Assembly (NCBI GenBank): GCA_050872605.1
Contig: JBNMHD010000008.1
Strand: one strand, 5' to 3'
DNA: 64,000 nucleotides
From: Fusicatenibacter sp050872605
GTDB lineage: Bacteria > Bacillota > Clostridia > Lachnospirales > Lachnospiraceae
This document shows, piece by piece, positions 50,261 to 58,761 of the stretch (positions are counted from its first letter, which is position 1; each line of letters starts with the position of its first letter). Below the pieces are notes generated by a model. It was given only the letters and a program-made list of their open reading frames with translations, did not search any database and was not told the DNA's origin. The position numbers and the translations under genes were made by a program.

Positions 50261-50317
50261 TGATATTAGAAACCTTACAGACAAATCAAAAGAAAGAACC
50301 AGAAAGGAGGGAGTCCA

Positions 50318-51694
50318 ATGGAAAACACAAACGTCTTATTCGACCGAAAGCGTCTCGTCCAGCTGATTGTCCCACTGATTGTGGAGCAGGTGCTGGCCGT
50401 CACCGTCGGCATGGCGGATATGGTGATGGTCTCCGGGGCAGGCGAAACGGCCGTCTCGGGAATCTCGCTTGTCAATACGATCTGCGTTCTGCTGATCGTG
50501 GTCTTCACTTCCATGGCGAGCGGCGGTTCCGTCGTCGGAGCACAGTTCCTCGGAAGCGGGGATCAGAAAACAGCGTGCCACGCAGCCGAGCAGCTCGTAA
50601 TGATCTGCGGACTGATCGCACTTGCCATCTGCGGCCTCTCCTTTTTCGGAAACCGCTGGATCCTCCGCCTGGTGTACGGATCGGTGGAAGAGCAGGTCAT
50701 GACCTACGCAGTCGAATACTTCTTCATCACCTCGCTTTCCTTCCCGTTCCTCGGCATCTACAACGCGGGAGCGGCGCTTTTCCGGGTCATGGGAAATTCA
50801 AAGATTTCGATGATCACCTCCTTTGTGATGAACGGATTGAATATCATTGGAAACGCCATTTTGATTTACGGATTCGACATGGGAGTCGCAGGAGTTGCCC
50901 TTTCTACTCTGGTTTCCAGAGCCTTTGCAAGCATCGTAATTCTGGTGCTTCTGCATCGGGAAAAATACGAGATCCACTGCACGAAATGGTTCCTGGTCGG
51001 CTGGGACAGCGAGATGCTGAAAAAGATCTTTTCGATCGGTGTTCCGCAGGCAATGGAAAACAGCATGTTCCAGATTGGAAAGCTGCTGACCCAGAGTATG
51101 ATTGCCGGATTTGGAACCGCCTCGATTGCAGCCAATGCGTGTGCGATGACCGTCGAACAGCTCGCATTCATGCCGGGATCGGCAATGGGGCTTGCGATGA
51201 CAACCGTCGTCGGACAGTGCGTCGGAGCCGGAGACTATAAGCAGGCAAGAAGCTATACGAAAAAGCTGATCACCGGAGCTTACGTATTTCTGTGGGCATT
51301 GAATATTATTCTTCTTGCAGCAGCGCCGCTGTTTGCCGGAGCGTACAATCTCTCAGACAGTGCTTATCAGATGGCCATCACCGTCATCCGTTACCACAGC
51401 ATCTGCTGTATGCTGATCTGGCCATTGGCCTTTACCCTTCCGAACACAATGCGTTCCGCAGGCGATGCAAAATTCACGATGAATGTCAGCATCCTTTCGA
51501 TGTGGTTCGTGCGGATCGCACTGGCTTACCTCATCGGCGTTCACTTCCAGGTCGGACTCCTCGGTGTCTGGATTGCACAGACACTGGACTGGGTGGTCCG
51601 CGCAGGATTCTACATCGTCCGGTATCTTGGACATAAATGGGAAAACAAATCCGTTGTAAGACAGCAGGAAAAAGGAGGCGCAGCGTATGAGTGA
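50318..51694 (+). CDS. MATE-family multidrug/metabolite exporter
   Basis: The 458-residue protein has twelve helices in two halves typical of MATE transporters. The first helix starts LVQLIVPLIVEQVLAVTVGMADMVM and contains the conserved VGMADMVMVS; GMPQAMENS-like sequence (GVPQAMENSMFQIG) opens the second half. It probably exports a small molecule with Na+ or H+. It is the first gene after the three-terminator leader and overlaps the following dehydrogenase by 8 bp. A link to ammonium metabolism is unexpected. Confidence 0.88.
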   Translation: MENTNVLFDRKRLVQLIVPLIVEQVLAVTVGMADMVMVSGAGETAVSGISLVNTICVLLIVVFTSMASGGSVVGAQFLGSGDQKTACHAAEQLVMICGLIALAICGLSFFGNRWILRLVYGSVEEQVMTYAVEYFFITSLSFPFLGIYNAGAALFRVMGNSKISMITSFVMNGLNIIGNAILIYGFDMGVAGVALSTLVSRAFASIVILVLLHREKYEIHCTKWFLVGWDSEMLKKIFSIGVPQAMENSMFQIGKLLTQSMIAGFGTASIAANACAMTVEQLAFMPGSAMGLAMTTVVGQCVGAGDYKQARSYTKKLITGAYVFLWALNIILLAAAPLFAGAYNLSDSAYQMAITVIRYHSICCMLIWPLAFTLPNTMRSAGDAKFTMNVSILSMWFVRIALAYLIGVHFQVGLLGVWIAQTLDWVVRAGFYIVRYLGHKWENKSVVRQQEKGGAAYE

Positions 51695-52721
51695 GGGAAC
51701 ATGTAAAGTAGTCGTTTTTCAGGGAGACCCGGGAACCATCGATCTGACGTATGAGGAGATGGAAGCCGAGTGGACCAAAATGCTGCAGGCGGTGCCGGAG
51801 ATTGAAAGTTTCCGCATCATCCGCCAGGAAAAGAGATGGTACACCTTTGAAGACTACAGCAGACAGATCGGTGATGCCGATGCCGCCCTTGGAATCTGGG
51901 TTCACAAAGAGGTCATCAACGAAAAGCTCTTTACGGAGCATCCGAATTTAAAATATATCGCAACACTCGGCCATGGATTTGAAGCCTTTGATGTGGAGAT
52001 GACAAGACGGCACGGCGTGACGATCACCAATACGATTTACGGGGATGTCACCATTGCCCAGTACGCGATGGCACTGCTCATGAACATCTGCCACAACGTC
52101 ACCGTGCAGAGTGATTACACTAAAACAGGCTACTGGAAAGCAAAAGAAACCGATCCGCAGGCAGCCTACAACAAACTGTTCGTCCCGCAGATCGAGCTTT
52201 ACCAGAAAACGATGGGAATCATCGGACTGGGCGCCATCGGCCTCTGGACCGCAAGAATGGCAAAAGGCTTCGGCATGAAGGTCATCGCAAACAGCCGTCA
52301 TAAAAAGACGGGACCGCAGTACGACGGCATTGAGCAGGTCAGCATAGAAGAGATTTTCGAGCGGTCGGATGTGATCTCGATCCATTGTCCGCATACGAAA
52401 GAAACAGAAAAGCTGCTGAACCGCGAAGCCTTCGCTAAAATGAAAGACGGTGTGATTATCATCAACACCGCAAGGGGAATCATCATTGATGAGGATGCCC
52501 TTCTGGAGGCGCTGGAATCACGAAAGGTTTACATGGCAGGCCTCGATGTGGTAGCAAACGAGCCGCCGCAGTACCAGATTCCGTTGATGCAGTCGCCGTA
52601 CACTTTTATTACCTCGCACATCGCTTGGCAGCCAAAGGCAGCAAGACTTAGGGCGGTAGACCTGGCGGTGAAAAACCTCCGGTCCTATCTGGAAGGAATG
52701 CCGGCCAGTGTCATCAATTAA
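51687..52721 (+). CDS. D-isomer-specific 2-hydroxyacid dehydrogenase
   Basis: The 344-residue protein has the NAD-binding GIIGLGAIGLWTARMAKGFG near residue 176. NTARGIIIDEDALLEALE follows, with the catalytic Arg in the NTARG region, then AGLDVVANEPP (Glu) and SHIAWQPKAA (His followed by Trp). It reduces a 2-keto acid to the D-hydroxy acid or acts on a related compound such as hydroxypyruvate. It is translationally coupled to the MATE gene and precedes glnK by 64 bp. Confidence 0.85.
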   Translation: MSEGTCKVVVFQGDPGTIDLTYEEMEAEWTKMLQAVPEIESFRIIRQEKRWYTFEDYSRQIGDADAALGIWVHKEVINEKLFTEHPNLKYIATLGHGFEAFDVEMTRRHGVTITNTIYGDVTIAQYAMALLMNICHNVTVQSDYTKTGYWKAKETDPQAAYNKLFVPQIELYQKTMGIIGLGAIGLWTARMAKGFGMKVIANSRHKKTGPQYDGIEQVSIEEIFERSDVISIHCPHTKETEKLLNREAFAKMKDGVIIINTARGIIIDEDALLEALESRKVYMAGLDVVANEPPQYQIPLMQSPYTFITSHIAWQPKAARLRAVDLAVKNLRSYLEGMPASVIN

Positions 52722-52785
52722 TTTAGTTAGACAACCTGATTCCAACAGGTTTCTATAAAAGCAGCAGAGAAAGGGAGGGAAAGAT

Positions 52786-53124
52786 ATGAAAAAACTGGAA
52801 ATTGTAATTCGTCCCGAGAGCCTCGAAAGCCTGGAGACACTTCTTGAAGAGCAGAAGGCAAACGGTATGATGATCACCAACATCCTTGGATACGGCAACC
52901 AGAAAGGATATCGACAGATGTACCGCGGAGCAGAAATCGTGGCGAAGATGCTTCCGAAGATCAAAGTCGAAACTGTCGTGGAGGATGACAAGGTGGCGAA
53001 GATTGTAGATTTCATCGTCAAGAACCTGGCAACCGGAAGCTATGGAGACGGAAAAATTTTCGTGTACGACGTCGAGGATGCGGTACGTATCCGGACCGGC
53101 GAGCGCGGAGAGCAGGCTCTTTAA
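52786..53124 (+). CDS. glnK: PII nitrogen regulatory protein, first copy
   Basis: The 112-residue protein has the PII layout with the T-loop region GYGNQKGYRQMYRGAEI, the ATP-binding IGDGKIF-like block (SYGDGKIFVYDV) and the end VRIRTGERGEQAL. Residue 51, the tyrosine uridylylated in enteric PII proteins, is isoleucine here, so control by GlnD-type modification is unlikely. Its place beside amtB indicates that it gates the ammonium channel in response to ATP/ADP and 2-oxoglutarate. Confidence 0.92.
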   Translation: MKKLEIVIRPESLESLETLLEEQKANGMMITNILGYGNQKGYRQMYRGAEIVAKMLPKIKVETVVEDDKVAKIVDFIVKNLATGSYGDGKIFVYDVEDAVRIRTGERGEQAL

Positions 53125-53157
53125 AGTTTTTGAGGAAGAGATGAGGAGGAACTTATT

Positions 53158-54372
53158 ATGGAAAACACACAGGTATTACTGAACATTGTATGGACCATGG
53201 TCGGAGCCTTTCTGGTGTACTTTATGCAGGCCGGATTTGCCATGGTAGAGACAGGCTTCACAAGAGCGAAAAACTCCGGAAACATTCTGATGAAGAACAT
53301 GATGGACTTCGTGCTTGGATCGCTTTTCTTCTTTATTGTAGGATTTGCGCTGATGTTTGGCGGCAGCAACGCATTCGTCGGTACTTCCGGTTTCTTTAAC
53401 CCGAAAGCACTGGCCGATGCAGACGGCATGTTCAACGGACTGCCGATCGGAGTCTTCATGATTTTCCAGACCGTCTTCTGTGCAACATCCGCAACCATCG
53501 TATCCGGAGCCATGGCAGAGAGAACAAAATTTATCTCCTACCTGATTTACTCTGCAGCCATCAGCATTTTCATTTACCCGATCACCGGACACTGGATCTG
53601 GGGCGGCGGCTGGTTAAGCCAGATCGGCTTCCATGATTTCGCCGGATCCACCGCAGTTCATATGGTCGGCGGCCTGTGTGCTCTTGCCGGTGCAAAAATG
53701 GTCGGCCCTCGAATTGGAAAATATACAAAAGAAGGAAAACCGGTCGCTATCCCGGGACACAACCTTCCGCTTGGCGCACTTGGCGTCTTCATCCTCTGGT
53801 TCTGCTGGTTCGGATTTAACTGCGGATCTACCACAGCCGCAACCTATAACCTCGGCGACATCGCCATGACAACCAACCTTGCAGCCGCAGCCGCAACTCT
53901 CGTTACCCTGATTGTTACCTGGGTACGATATGGAAAACCAGATATCAGTATGACGATGAACGGTGCACTTGCCGGACTCGTAGCCATCACCGCAAGCTGT
54001 GATGTTGTAAACGATTACGAAGCCATCTTCATCGGAGCCGTCGCAGGTGTGGTTGTAGTCTTCGCAGTTGAGTTCTTTGATAAAGTCGTAAAAATCGATG
54101 ACCCGGTCGGCGCCATCAGCGTACACGGTGTCTGCGGAGCACTTGGAACATTATTCACTGGTATTTTTGGTGAGGGATGCAATTTTATCACTCAGCTGAT
54201 CGGCTTTGTAGCAGTTGCAGCTTACACCCTGGTTCTTGCTTTCCTCCTGTTCTTTATCCTGAAAAAGACCATCGGTCTTCGTGTCACAGAGAAAGAAGAG
54301 GTTGACGGACTGGATATGCATGAGCATGGATGCAGCGCTTACGCAAACTTCCATTTCCACAATGACAAATAA
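53158..54372 (+). CDS. amtB: Ammonium transporter
   Basis: The 404-residue protein is a full-length Amt channel: FMQAGFAMVETGFTRAKNSGNI near the start, TGHWIWGGGWLS, DFAGSTAVHMVGG (first pore histidine), WFGFNCGST, and the late VHGVCGALGTL (second pore histidine). It has eleven helices and a short cytoplasmic tail. It is flanked on both sides by glnK genes. Confidence 0.95.
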   Translation: MENTQVLLNIVWTMVGAFLVYFMQAGFAMVETGFTRAKNSGNILMKNMMDFVLGSLFFFIVGFALMFGGSNAFVGTSGFFNPKALADADGMFNGLPIGVFMIFQTVFCATSATIVSGAMAERTKFISYLIYSAAISIFIYPITGHWIWGGGWLSQIGFHDFAGSTAVHMVGGLCALAGAKMVGPRIGKYTKEGKPVAIPGHNLPLGALGVFILWFCWFGFNCGSTTAATYNLGDIAMTTNLAAAAATLVTLIVTWVRYGKPDISMTMNGALAGLVAITASCDVVNDYEAIFIGAVAGVVVVFAVEFFDKVVKIDDPVGAISVHGVCGALGTLFTGIFGEGCNFITQLIGFVAVAAYTLVLAFLLFFILKKTIGLRVTEKEEVDGLDMHEHGCSAYANFHFHNDK

Positions 54373-54385
54373 GGTGGTGCAGAAT

Positions 54386-54724
54386 ATGAAAAAACTGACT
54401 GTCATTGTCAGACCCGCAAACCGCGAGGACGTCATCGACATTATGGAATCGTGTGCCGTATACGGCGCGATGGAAACAGACATCACAGGATACGGAAACC
54501 AGAAAGGCTACCGTGTGATGTACCGCGGAACCATGAGCGGTCCGAATGTGCTGATGAAATGCAAATTTGAGACGGTGGGCGACGACAAGACCATAGAAGT
54601 GCTGAAAGGCTTTCTGGAAAAGAAGCTGTGCACCGGAAACATCGGAGACGGAAAGATTTTCGTCGAGAAAGTAGCCGATGTCATCCGAATCCGTACCGGA
54701 CAGCACGGTGAGGAAGCATTATAG
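54386..54724 (+). CDS. glnK: PII nitrogen regulatory protein, second copy
   Basis: The 112-residue protein has the PII T-loop region GYGNQKGYRVMYRGTMSGPNVL and the C-terminal NIGDGKIFVEKVADVIRIRTGQHGEEAL. It is only about half identical to the copy upstream of amtB, so the pair is not a recent duplication. Position 51 is serine. The ATG at 54386 follows AAGGTGG, 13 bp after amtB. Two different PII proteins around one channel may respond to different signals or act as heterotrimers. Confidence 0.92.
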   Translation: MKKLTVIVRPANREDVIDIMESCAVYGAMETDITGYGNQKGYRVMYRGTMSGPNVLMKCKFETVGDDKTIEVLKGFLEKKLCTGNIGDGKIFVEKVADVIRIRTGQHGEEAL

Positions 54725-54761
54725 ACACGATACAAAAACAGAACAAAGATCAAAACATTGC

Positions 54762-54799
54762 GAAGGGGCAGCCAGAACAAATCGTTCGGCTGCCCCTTC
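54762..54799 (+). other. Strong GC-rich hairpin after the amtB-glnK genes
   Basis: GAAGGGGCAGCC and GGCTGCCCCTTC are perfect arms around 14 bases. Only TGGTATAG follows, so it may stabilise the upstream mRNA end or act as an incomplete terminator before the next transporter operon. Confidence 0.6.
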
Positions 54800-54838
54800 T
54801 GGTATAGATAGAACAAGCCGGAACGGGAGGAATGCTGC

Positions 54839-55753
54839 ATGGTAAGATACATCATAAAACGTTTACTGATCGGAGTGGTGACGATCTGGGCACTGATCAC
54901 CATTACCTTTTTTCTGATCCGGATTATGCCGGGCAGCCCGTTCGAGGCGGACAACCTTTCCCAGAGCGCAATTGAACAGCTCGAAACCACCTACGGACTG
55001 AATGAGCCGATGTGGAAACAGTACATCCTGTACATGGAAAATCTGATGCACGGCGATCTCGGTGTTTCCTATAAAAAGAATGTTTCCGTCAACACCCTCA
55101 TCGCAAGAGGATTTCCGTACACCTTGAGCATCGGACTTCTCTCCATCGCGGTATCCGCCTTCATCGGTATTCTGATGGGTATCTGGATGGCGACGAGCAG
55201 GCGGCTGGCAGTCAGAAATACGCTGCTTGGAATTGCGACGCTGGGGGTCAGTATCCCGGGATTCGTCACAGCGATCCTGCTGATGATGGTCTTCGGTGTC
55301 TGGTGGCCGGTACTCCCGATCGTCGGTCTTGGTTCCCCGGCAAACTACATTCTTCCGGTGGCAGCGCAGTCGTTCGGACAGATCGCCTCGATCGCCAGGC
55401 TGACGAAGAGTACGTATTCCGAAGCAATCCAGATGGACTACGTGACGATGGCAAGGGCAAAGGGCCTCAGCAACATGTACATCACCGTCCGCCATGTCCT
55501 CAAAAATGCACTGATCCCGGTTGTCACTTATTTCGGACCGGCCATCGCATTTTTGATCACCGGAAGCTTCGTTGTAGAATCCATTTTTTCCATCCCGGGT
55601 ATCGGACGTGAATTTACGAATGCCATCACCAACCGTGATTACACCGTCGTACTTGGCTTCAGCGTTTTCATCGGCGTGATCATCACCGTCGCCAATCTGG
55701 CGGTTGATATCATCTGTTCCCTCATTGACCCGAGAATCAAACTGACAAACTAG
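54839..55753 (+). CDS. Oligopeptide ABC transporter permease, DppB type
   Basis: The 304-residue permease starts MVRYIIKRLLIGVVTIWALITITFFLIRIMPGSPF, with the typical first helix and the external YGLNEPMWKQYILYMENLMHGDLGVSY region. The EAA loop lies near YSEAIQMDYVTMARAKGL. It opens a second oligopeptide transporter operon (B, C, D, F, binding protein), in a different gene order from the one at 9.5-15 kb. GGGAGGAATG precedes the ATG. Confidence 0.9.
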   Translation: MVRYIIKRLLIGVVTIWALITITFFLIRIMPGSPFEADNLSQSAIEQLETTYGLNEPMWKQYILYMENLMHGDLGVSYKKNVSVNTLIARGFPYTLSIGLLSIAVSAFIGILMGIWMATSRRLAVRNTLLGIATLGVSIPGFVTAILLMMVFGVWWPVLPIVGLGSPANYILPVAAQSFGQIASIARLTKSTYSEAIQMDYVTMARAKGLSNMYITVRHVLKNALIPVVTYFGPAIAFLITGSFVVESIFSIPGIGREFTNAITNRDYTVVLGFSVFIGVIITVANLAVDIICSLIDPRIKLTN

Positions 55754-55765
55754 GAGGTGACTGTT

Positions 55766-56671
55766 ATGGACTGGTTTTCACCGATTGATCCATCCAAAAA
55801 GAACAGCGAATTTATCGCCGTAGAGAGCAAGAGCTTCTGGAAGGCGGCGTGGGGAAGATTTCAGAAAAATCCAATGGCAGTTCTTGGACTTGTTGTCATC
55901 ATCCTTCTGGCGGTTGTCTCCATTTTCGGACCGATGATCAGCCCTTACGCATACGATGCGCAGGACGCAGCTAATCAGTACGCGGGCTTTTCGGCACAGC
56001 ATATTTTCGGAACCGACAAATTCGGACGCGATGTTTTCACAAGGCTCTGCTACGGCGGCCGCATCAGTCTGGCGATCGGATTTGGAGCAGCCGTCATCAA
56101 CACCATCCTCGGAGTTGTGATCGGTGGATTGTGCGGCTACATTGGTGGAAAATTCGATAACTTTGTGATGCGTATTGTGGATATCATCTACGCGATGCCG
56201 TCGATGATCTACGTCATCCTGATTATGATGGTCTTCGGATCGAATGTGCGGAGCATTCTGATCGGTATCTGCATTCCGGGCTGGATCGGCATGGCACGTC
56301 AGGTGCGGGGCCAGCTGATCGCCTTAAAAGAGCAGGAGTTCTCGATGGCAGCACTCGTCATCGGCGCAAGCGATGCGAGAATCCTGTTCCGCCACCTTCT
56401 GATCAATGCGATCGGACCGATCATCGTTCAGGTTACCTTCCTTGTTCCGAACGCGATCTTTACCGAAGCCTTCTTAAGCTTCATCGGAATCGGCATTTCC
56501 GCTCCGATGGCCAGCTGGGGCTCCATGGCACAGGATGCCAGACAGGTGCTGACGATGCATCCGGGACAGCTCCTGTTGCCGACCATCTGTATCTGTATTA
56601 CCATTTTCTCCCTGAACTTCCTGGGCGAGGGAATCGGCGATGCCTTTAATCCAAAGAAAACCAGGGGGTGA
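55766..56671 (+). CDS. Oligopeptide ABC transporter permease, DppC type
   Basis: The 301-residue permease has the DppC motifs IFGTDKFGRDVFTRL and an EAA loop around IALKEQEFSMAALVIGAS. The ATG at 55766 is 8 bp after AGGAGG; the upstream GTG at 55757 lies inside the ribosome site. It would pair with the preceding DppB-type protein. Confidence 0.9.
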   Translation: MDWFSPIDPSKKNSEFIAVESKSFWKAAWGRFQKNPMAVLGLVVIILLAVVSIFGPMISPYAYDAQDAANQYAGFSAQHIFGTDKFGRDVFTRLCYGGRISLAIGFGAAVINTILGVVIGGLCGYIGGKFDNFVMRIVDIIYAMPSMIYVILIMMVFGSNVRSILIGICIPGWIGMARQVRGQLIALKEQEFSMAALVIGASDARILFRHLLINAIGPIIVQVTFLVPNAIFTEAFLSFIGIGISAPMASWGSMAQDARQVLTMHPGQLLLPTICICITIFSLNFLGEGIGDAFNPKKTRG

Positions 56672-56676
56672 AGCGT

Positions 56677-57720
56677 ATGAGTTTACTGGAAATCAGCCAT
56701 CTCACAACGAAATTTGCAACACAGCAGGGAACGGTCAGCGCCGTGCGTGATGTTTCCTACCATCTGGAAGAAGGCGAGGTGCTCGGAATCGTCGGAGAAT
56801 CCGGTTCCGGAAAAAGCGTCGGCATGCTGACGCTGATGGGACTTCTGGCATCGAACGGCCGGGTGGAGGAAGGCGAGATCACCTTTGACGGAGAAAACAT
56901 TTCCCCGCCGCACACCAGCGACCGGAAGGCAAAACGGGAATACGAGAAGAAAATGCAGCAGATCCGCGGAAACCGTATCGGCATGATCTTCCAGGACCCG
57001 ATGACGTTTCTGAACCCGATTTTAAAGATCGGCGTCCAGATGACCGAAGGAATCCGCAAGCATCAGAAATGTTCGAAACAGGAAGCCGAGGCGAAAGCGA
57101 TTGAACTGATGCGCCAGGTCGGCATTCCAAGTCCGGAAAAGCGGCTCGACCAGTATCCGTTTGAATTTTCCGGCGGCATGCGGCAGAGAATCATCATCGC
57201 GACCGCGCTGGCGTGTGATCCGAAACTGATCATCGCGGATGAGCCGACGACTGCACTCGATGTAACGGTACAGGCGCAGATCCTCGAGCTTTTGAAAAAG
57301 CTGACGAAGGAAAAAGGAACCTCGGTCATCATGATTACCCATGACCTCGGCGTTGTCGCTTCGATGTGCGACCGGATCGCCATTATGTATGCGGGACAGA
57401 TCGTGGAAGAGGGAACGGTCGATGAGATTTTCTACGAACCGCATCATCCGTATACGAAAGGTCTTTTGAACAGCATCAACAACTCGGCAAAGGACAACGA
57501 CGAACCGCTCGTCCCGATCCCGGGCACACCGCCGGATCTCTTAAAACTGCCGAAGGGCTGCGCATTTATGAGCCGCTGTCCGTACACGATGAAGATCTGC
57601 GAGGTACAGGCCTCACCGGTGACGACGTACAGCGAAACCCACTGCTGCCGGTGCTGGCTGGAATGCATGGATGAGAAATATATCAAAGTTTCCGGGGAGG
57701 AGGCGGCTGCCAATGAGTGA
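56677..57720 (+). CDS. Oligopeptide ABC transporter ATP-binding protein, DppD/OppD type
   Basis: The 347-residue ATPase has Walker A GESGSGKS, signature FSGGMRQRIIIA, Walker B IIADEPTTALD and HDLGVVA. It also has a complete C-terminal oligopeptide extension with CAFMSRCPYTMKIC, whose cysteines may hold an Fe-S cluster as in some Dpp ATPases. This cysteine block is missing from the first transporter's ATPases. The start is ATG 56677 with AGGGGG upstream, or GTG 56668 overlapping the previous stop. Confidence 0.9.
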   Translation: MSLLEISHLTTKFATQQGTVSAVRDVSYHLEEGEVLGIVGESGSGKSVGMLTLMGLLASNGRVEEGEITFDGENISPPHTSDRKAKREYEKKMQQIRGNRIGMIFQDPMTFLNPILKIGVQMTEGIRKHQKCSKQEAEAKAIELMRQVGIPSPEKRLDQYPFEFSGGMRQRIIIATALACDPKLIIADEPTTALDVTVQAQILELLKKLTKEKGTSVIMITHDLGVVASMCDRIAIMYAGQIVEEGTVDEIFYEPHHPYTKGLLNSINNSAKDNDEPLVPIPGTPPDLLKLPKGCAFMSRCPYTMKICEVQASPVTTYSETHCCRCWLECMDEKYIKVSGEEAAANE

Positions 57721-58738
57721 AAACGTACTGGAAGTAAAGAACCTGTGTAAATACTTTGATGTCAACCGAGGAATGAAAGGATCGCAGAAGGTTATCGCCG
57801 TGGACGGGATTTCCTTTGAGGTCAAAAAAGGAGAGACGTTCGGTCTCGTCGGCGAATCCGGCTGCGGAAAAAGTACCCTGGGCCGCACGATTTTACGGAT
57901 CTACGAGCCGACGAAAGGCGAAATCGTTTTCGAAGGACAGGATATCTCGAAGCTCTCCCGGAAAAAGATGCTTCCTTACCGGCAGAAGCTGCAGATGATT
58001 TTCCAGGATCCATACGCATCCTTAAATCCCCGTTTTACCGTCGGCGAGATCATCGAGGAGCCGATGGTGATTCATCACATGTATGATGAGAAGAAACGGA
58101 AAGAGCGCGTGCAGGAGCTGCTGGAAACGGTTGGCTTGAAGCCGGACCACATCCGAAGGTATCCGCATGAATTTTCCGGAGGCCAGCGACAGCGGATCGG
58201 AATCGCAAGAACGCTGGCACTCGAACCCGACTTTATCGTCTGCGACGAGCCGATCTCGGCGCTCGACGTTTCGATCCAGGCACAGGTCATCAACCTGCTG
58301 GAGGATATTCAGAAAAAGGAAGGAATCAGTTATCTTTTTATCGCACACGATCTTGGCATGGTAAAACATATCAGCCACCGGATCGGTGTCATGTATCTGG
58401 GCCACATGGTGGAGGTCGGCGAATCCAATGCGGTTTACCGTCATCCGCTTCATCCATATTCGAAGGCACTGCTCTCCGCAGAGCCGATCCCGGACCCGAA
58501 AACCGCCAGAAGCAGAAAGCGAATCCTGCTGGAGGGCGAAATTCCAAGTCCGATCCATCCGCCGAAAGGATGCCCGTTCCATACGAGGTGTCCGTACGCA
58601 ATGGAAGAATGCAGCCAGGCCCGCCCGGCGACGTATGAAGTCGAGGACAGGAAAGTGGCTTGCTTCTTATATTCCCCGAGGTATCTGAGACAGAGGGAAG
58701 GTTTGGCAATCGAACCGTTGCTTCAGGGCAGAGCATAG
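57713..58738 (+). CDS. Oligopeptide ABC transporter ATP-binding protein, DppF/OppF type
   Basis: The 341-residue ATPase has Walker A GESGCGKST, FSGGQRQRIGIA, FIVCDEPISALD and HDLGMVK, with the C-terminal GCPFHTRCPYAMEEC block. It starts 8 bp inside the end of the previous gene after a GGGGAGGAGG site. It completes the nucleotide-binding pair of this transporter. Confidence 0.9.
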   Translation: MSENVLEVKNLCKYFDVNRGMKGSQKVIAVDGISFEVKKGETFGLVGESGCGKSTLGRTILRIYEPTKGEIVFEGQDISKLSRKKMLPYRQKLQMIFQDPYASLNPRFTVGEIIEEPMVIHHMYDEKKRKERVQELLETVGLKPDHIRRYPHEFSGGQRQRIGIARTLALEPDFIVCDEPISALDVSIQAQVINLLEDIQKKEGISYLFIAHDLGMVKHISHRIGVMYLGHMVEVGESNAVYRHPLHPYSKALLSAEPIPDPKTARSRKRILLEGEIPSPIHPPKGCPFHTRCPYAMEECSQARPATYEVEDRKVACFLYSPRYLRQREGLAIEPLLQGRA

Positions 58739-58761
58739 CAACAGCAGAGGAGGAGAACATT

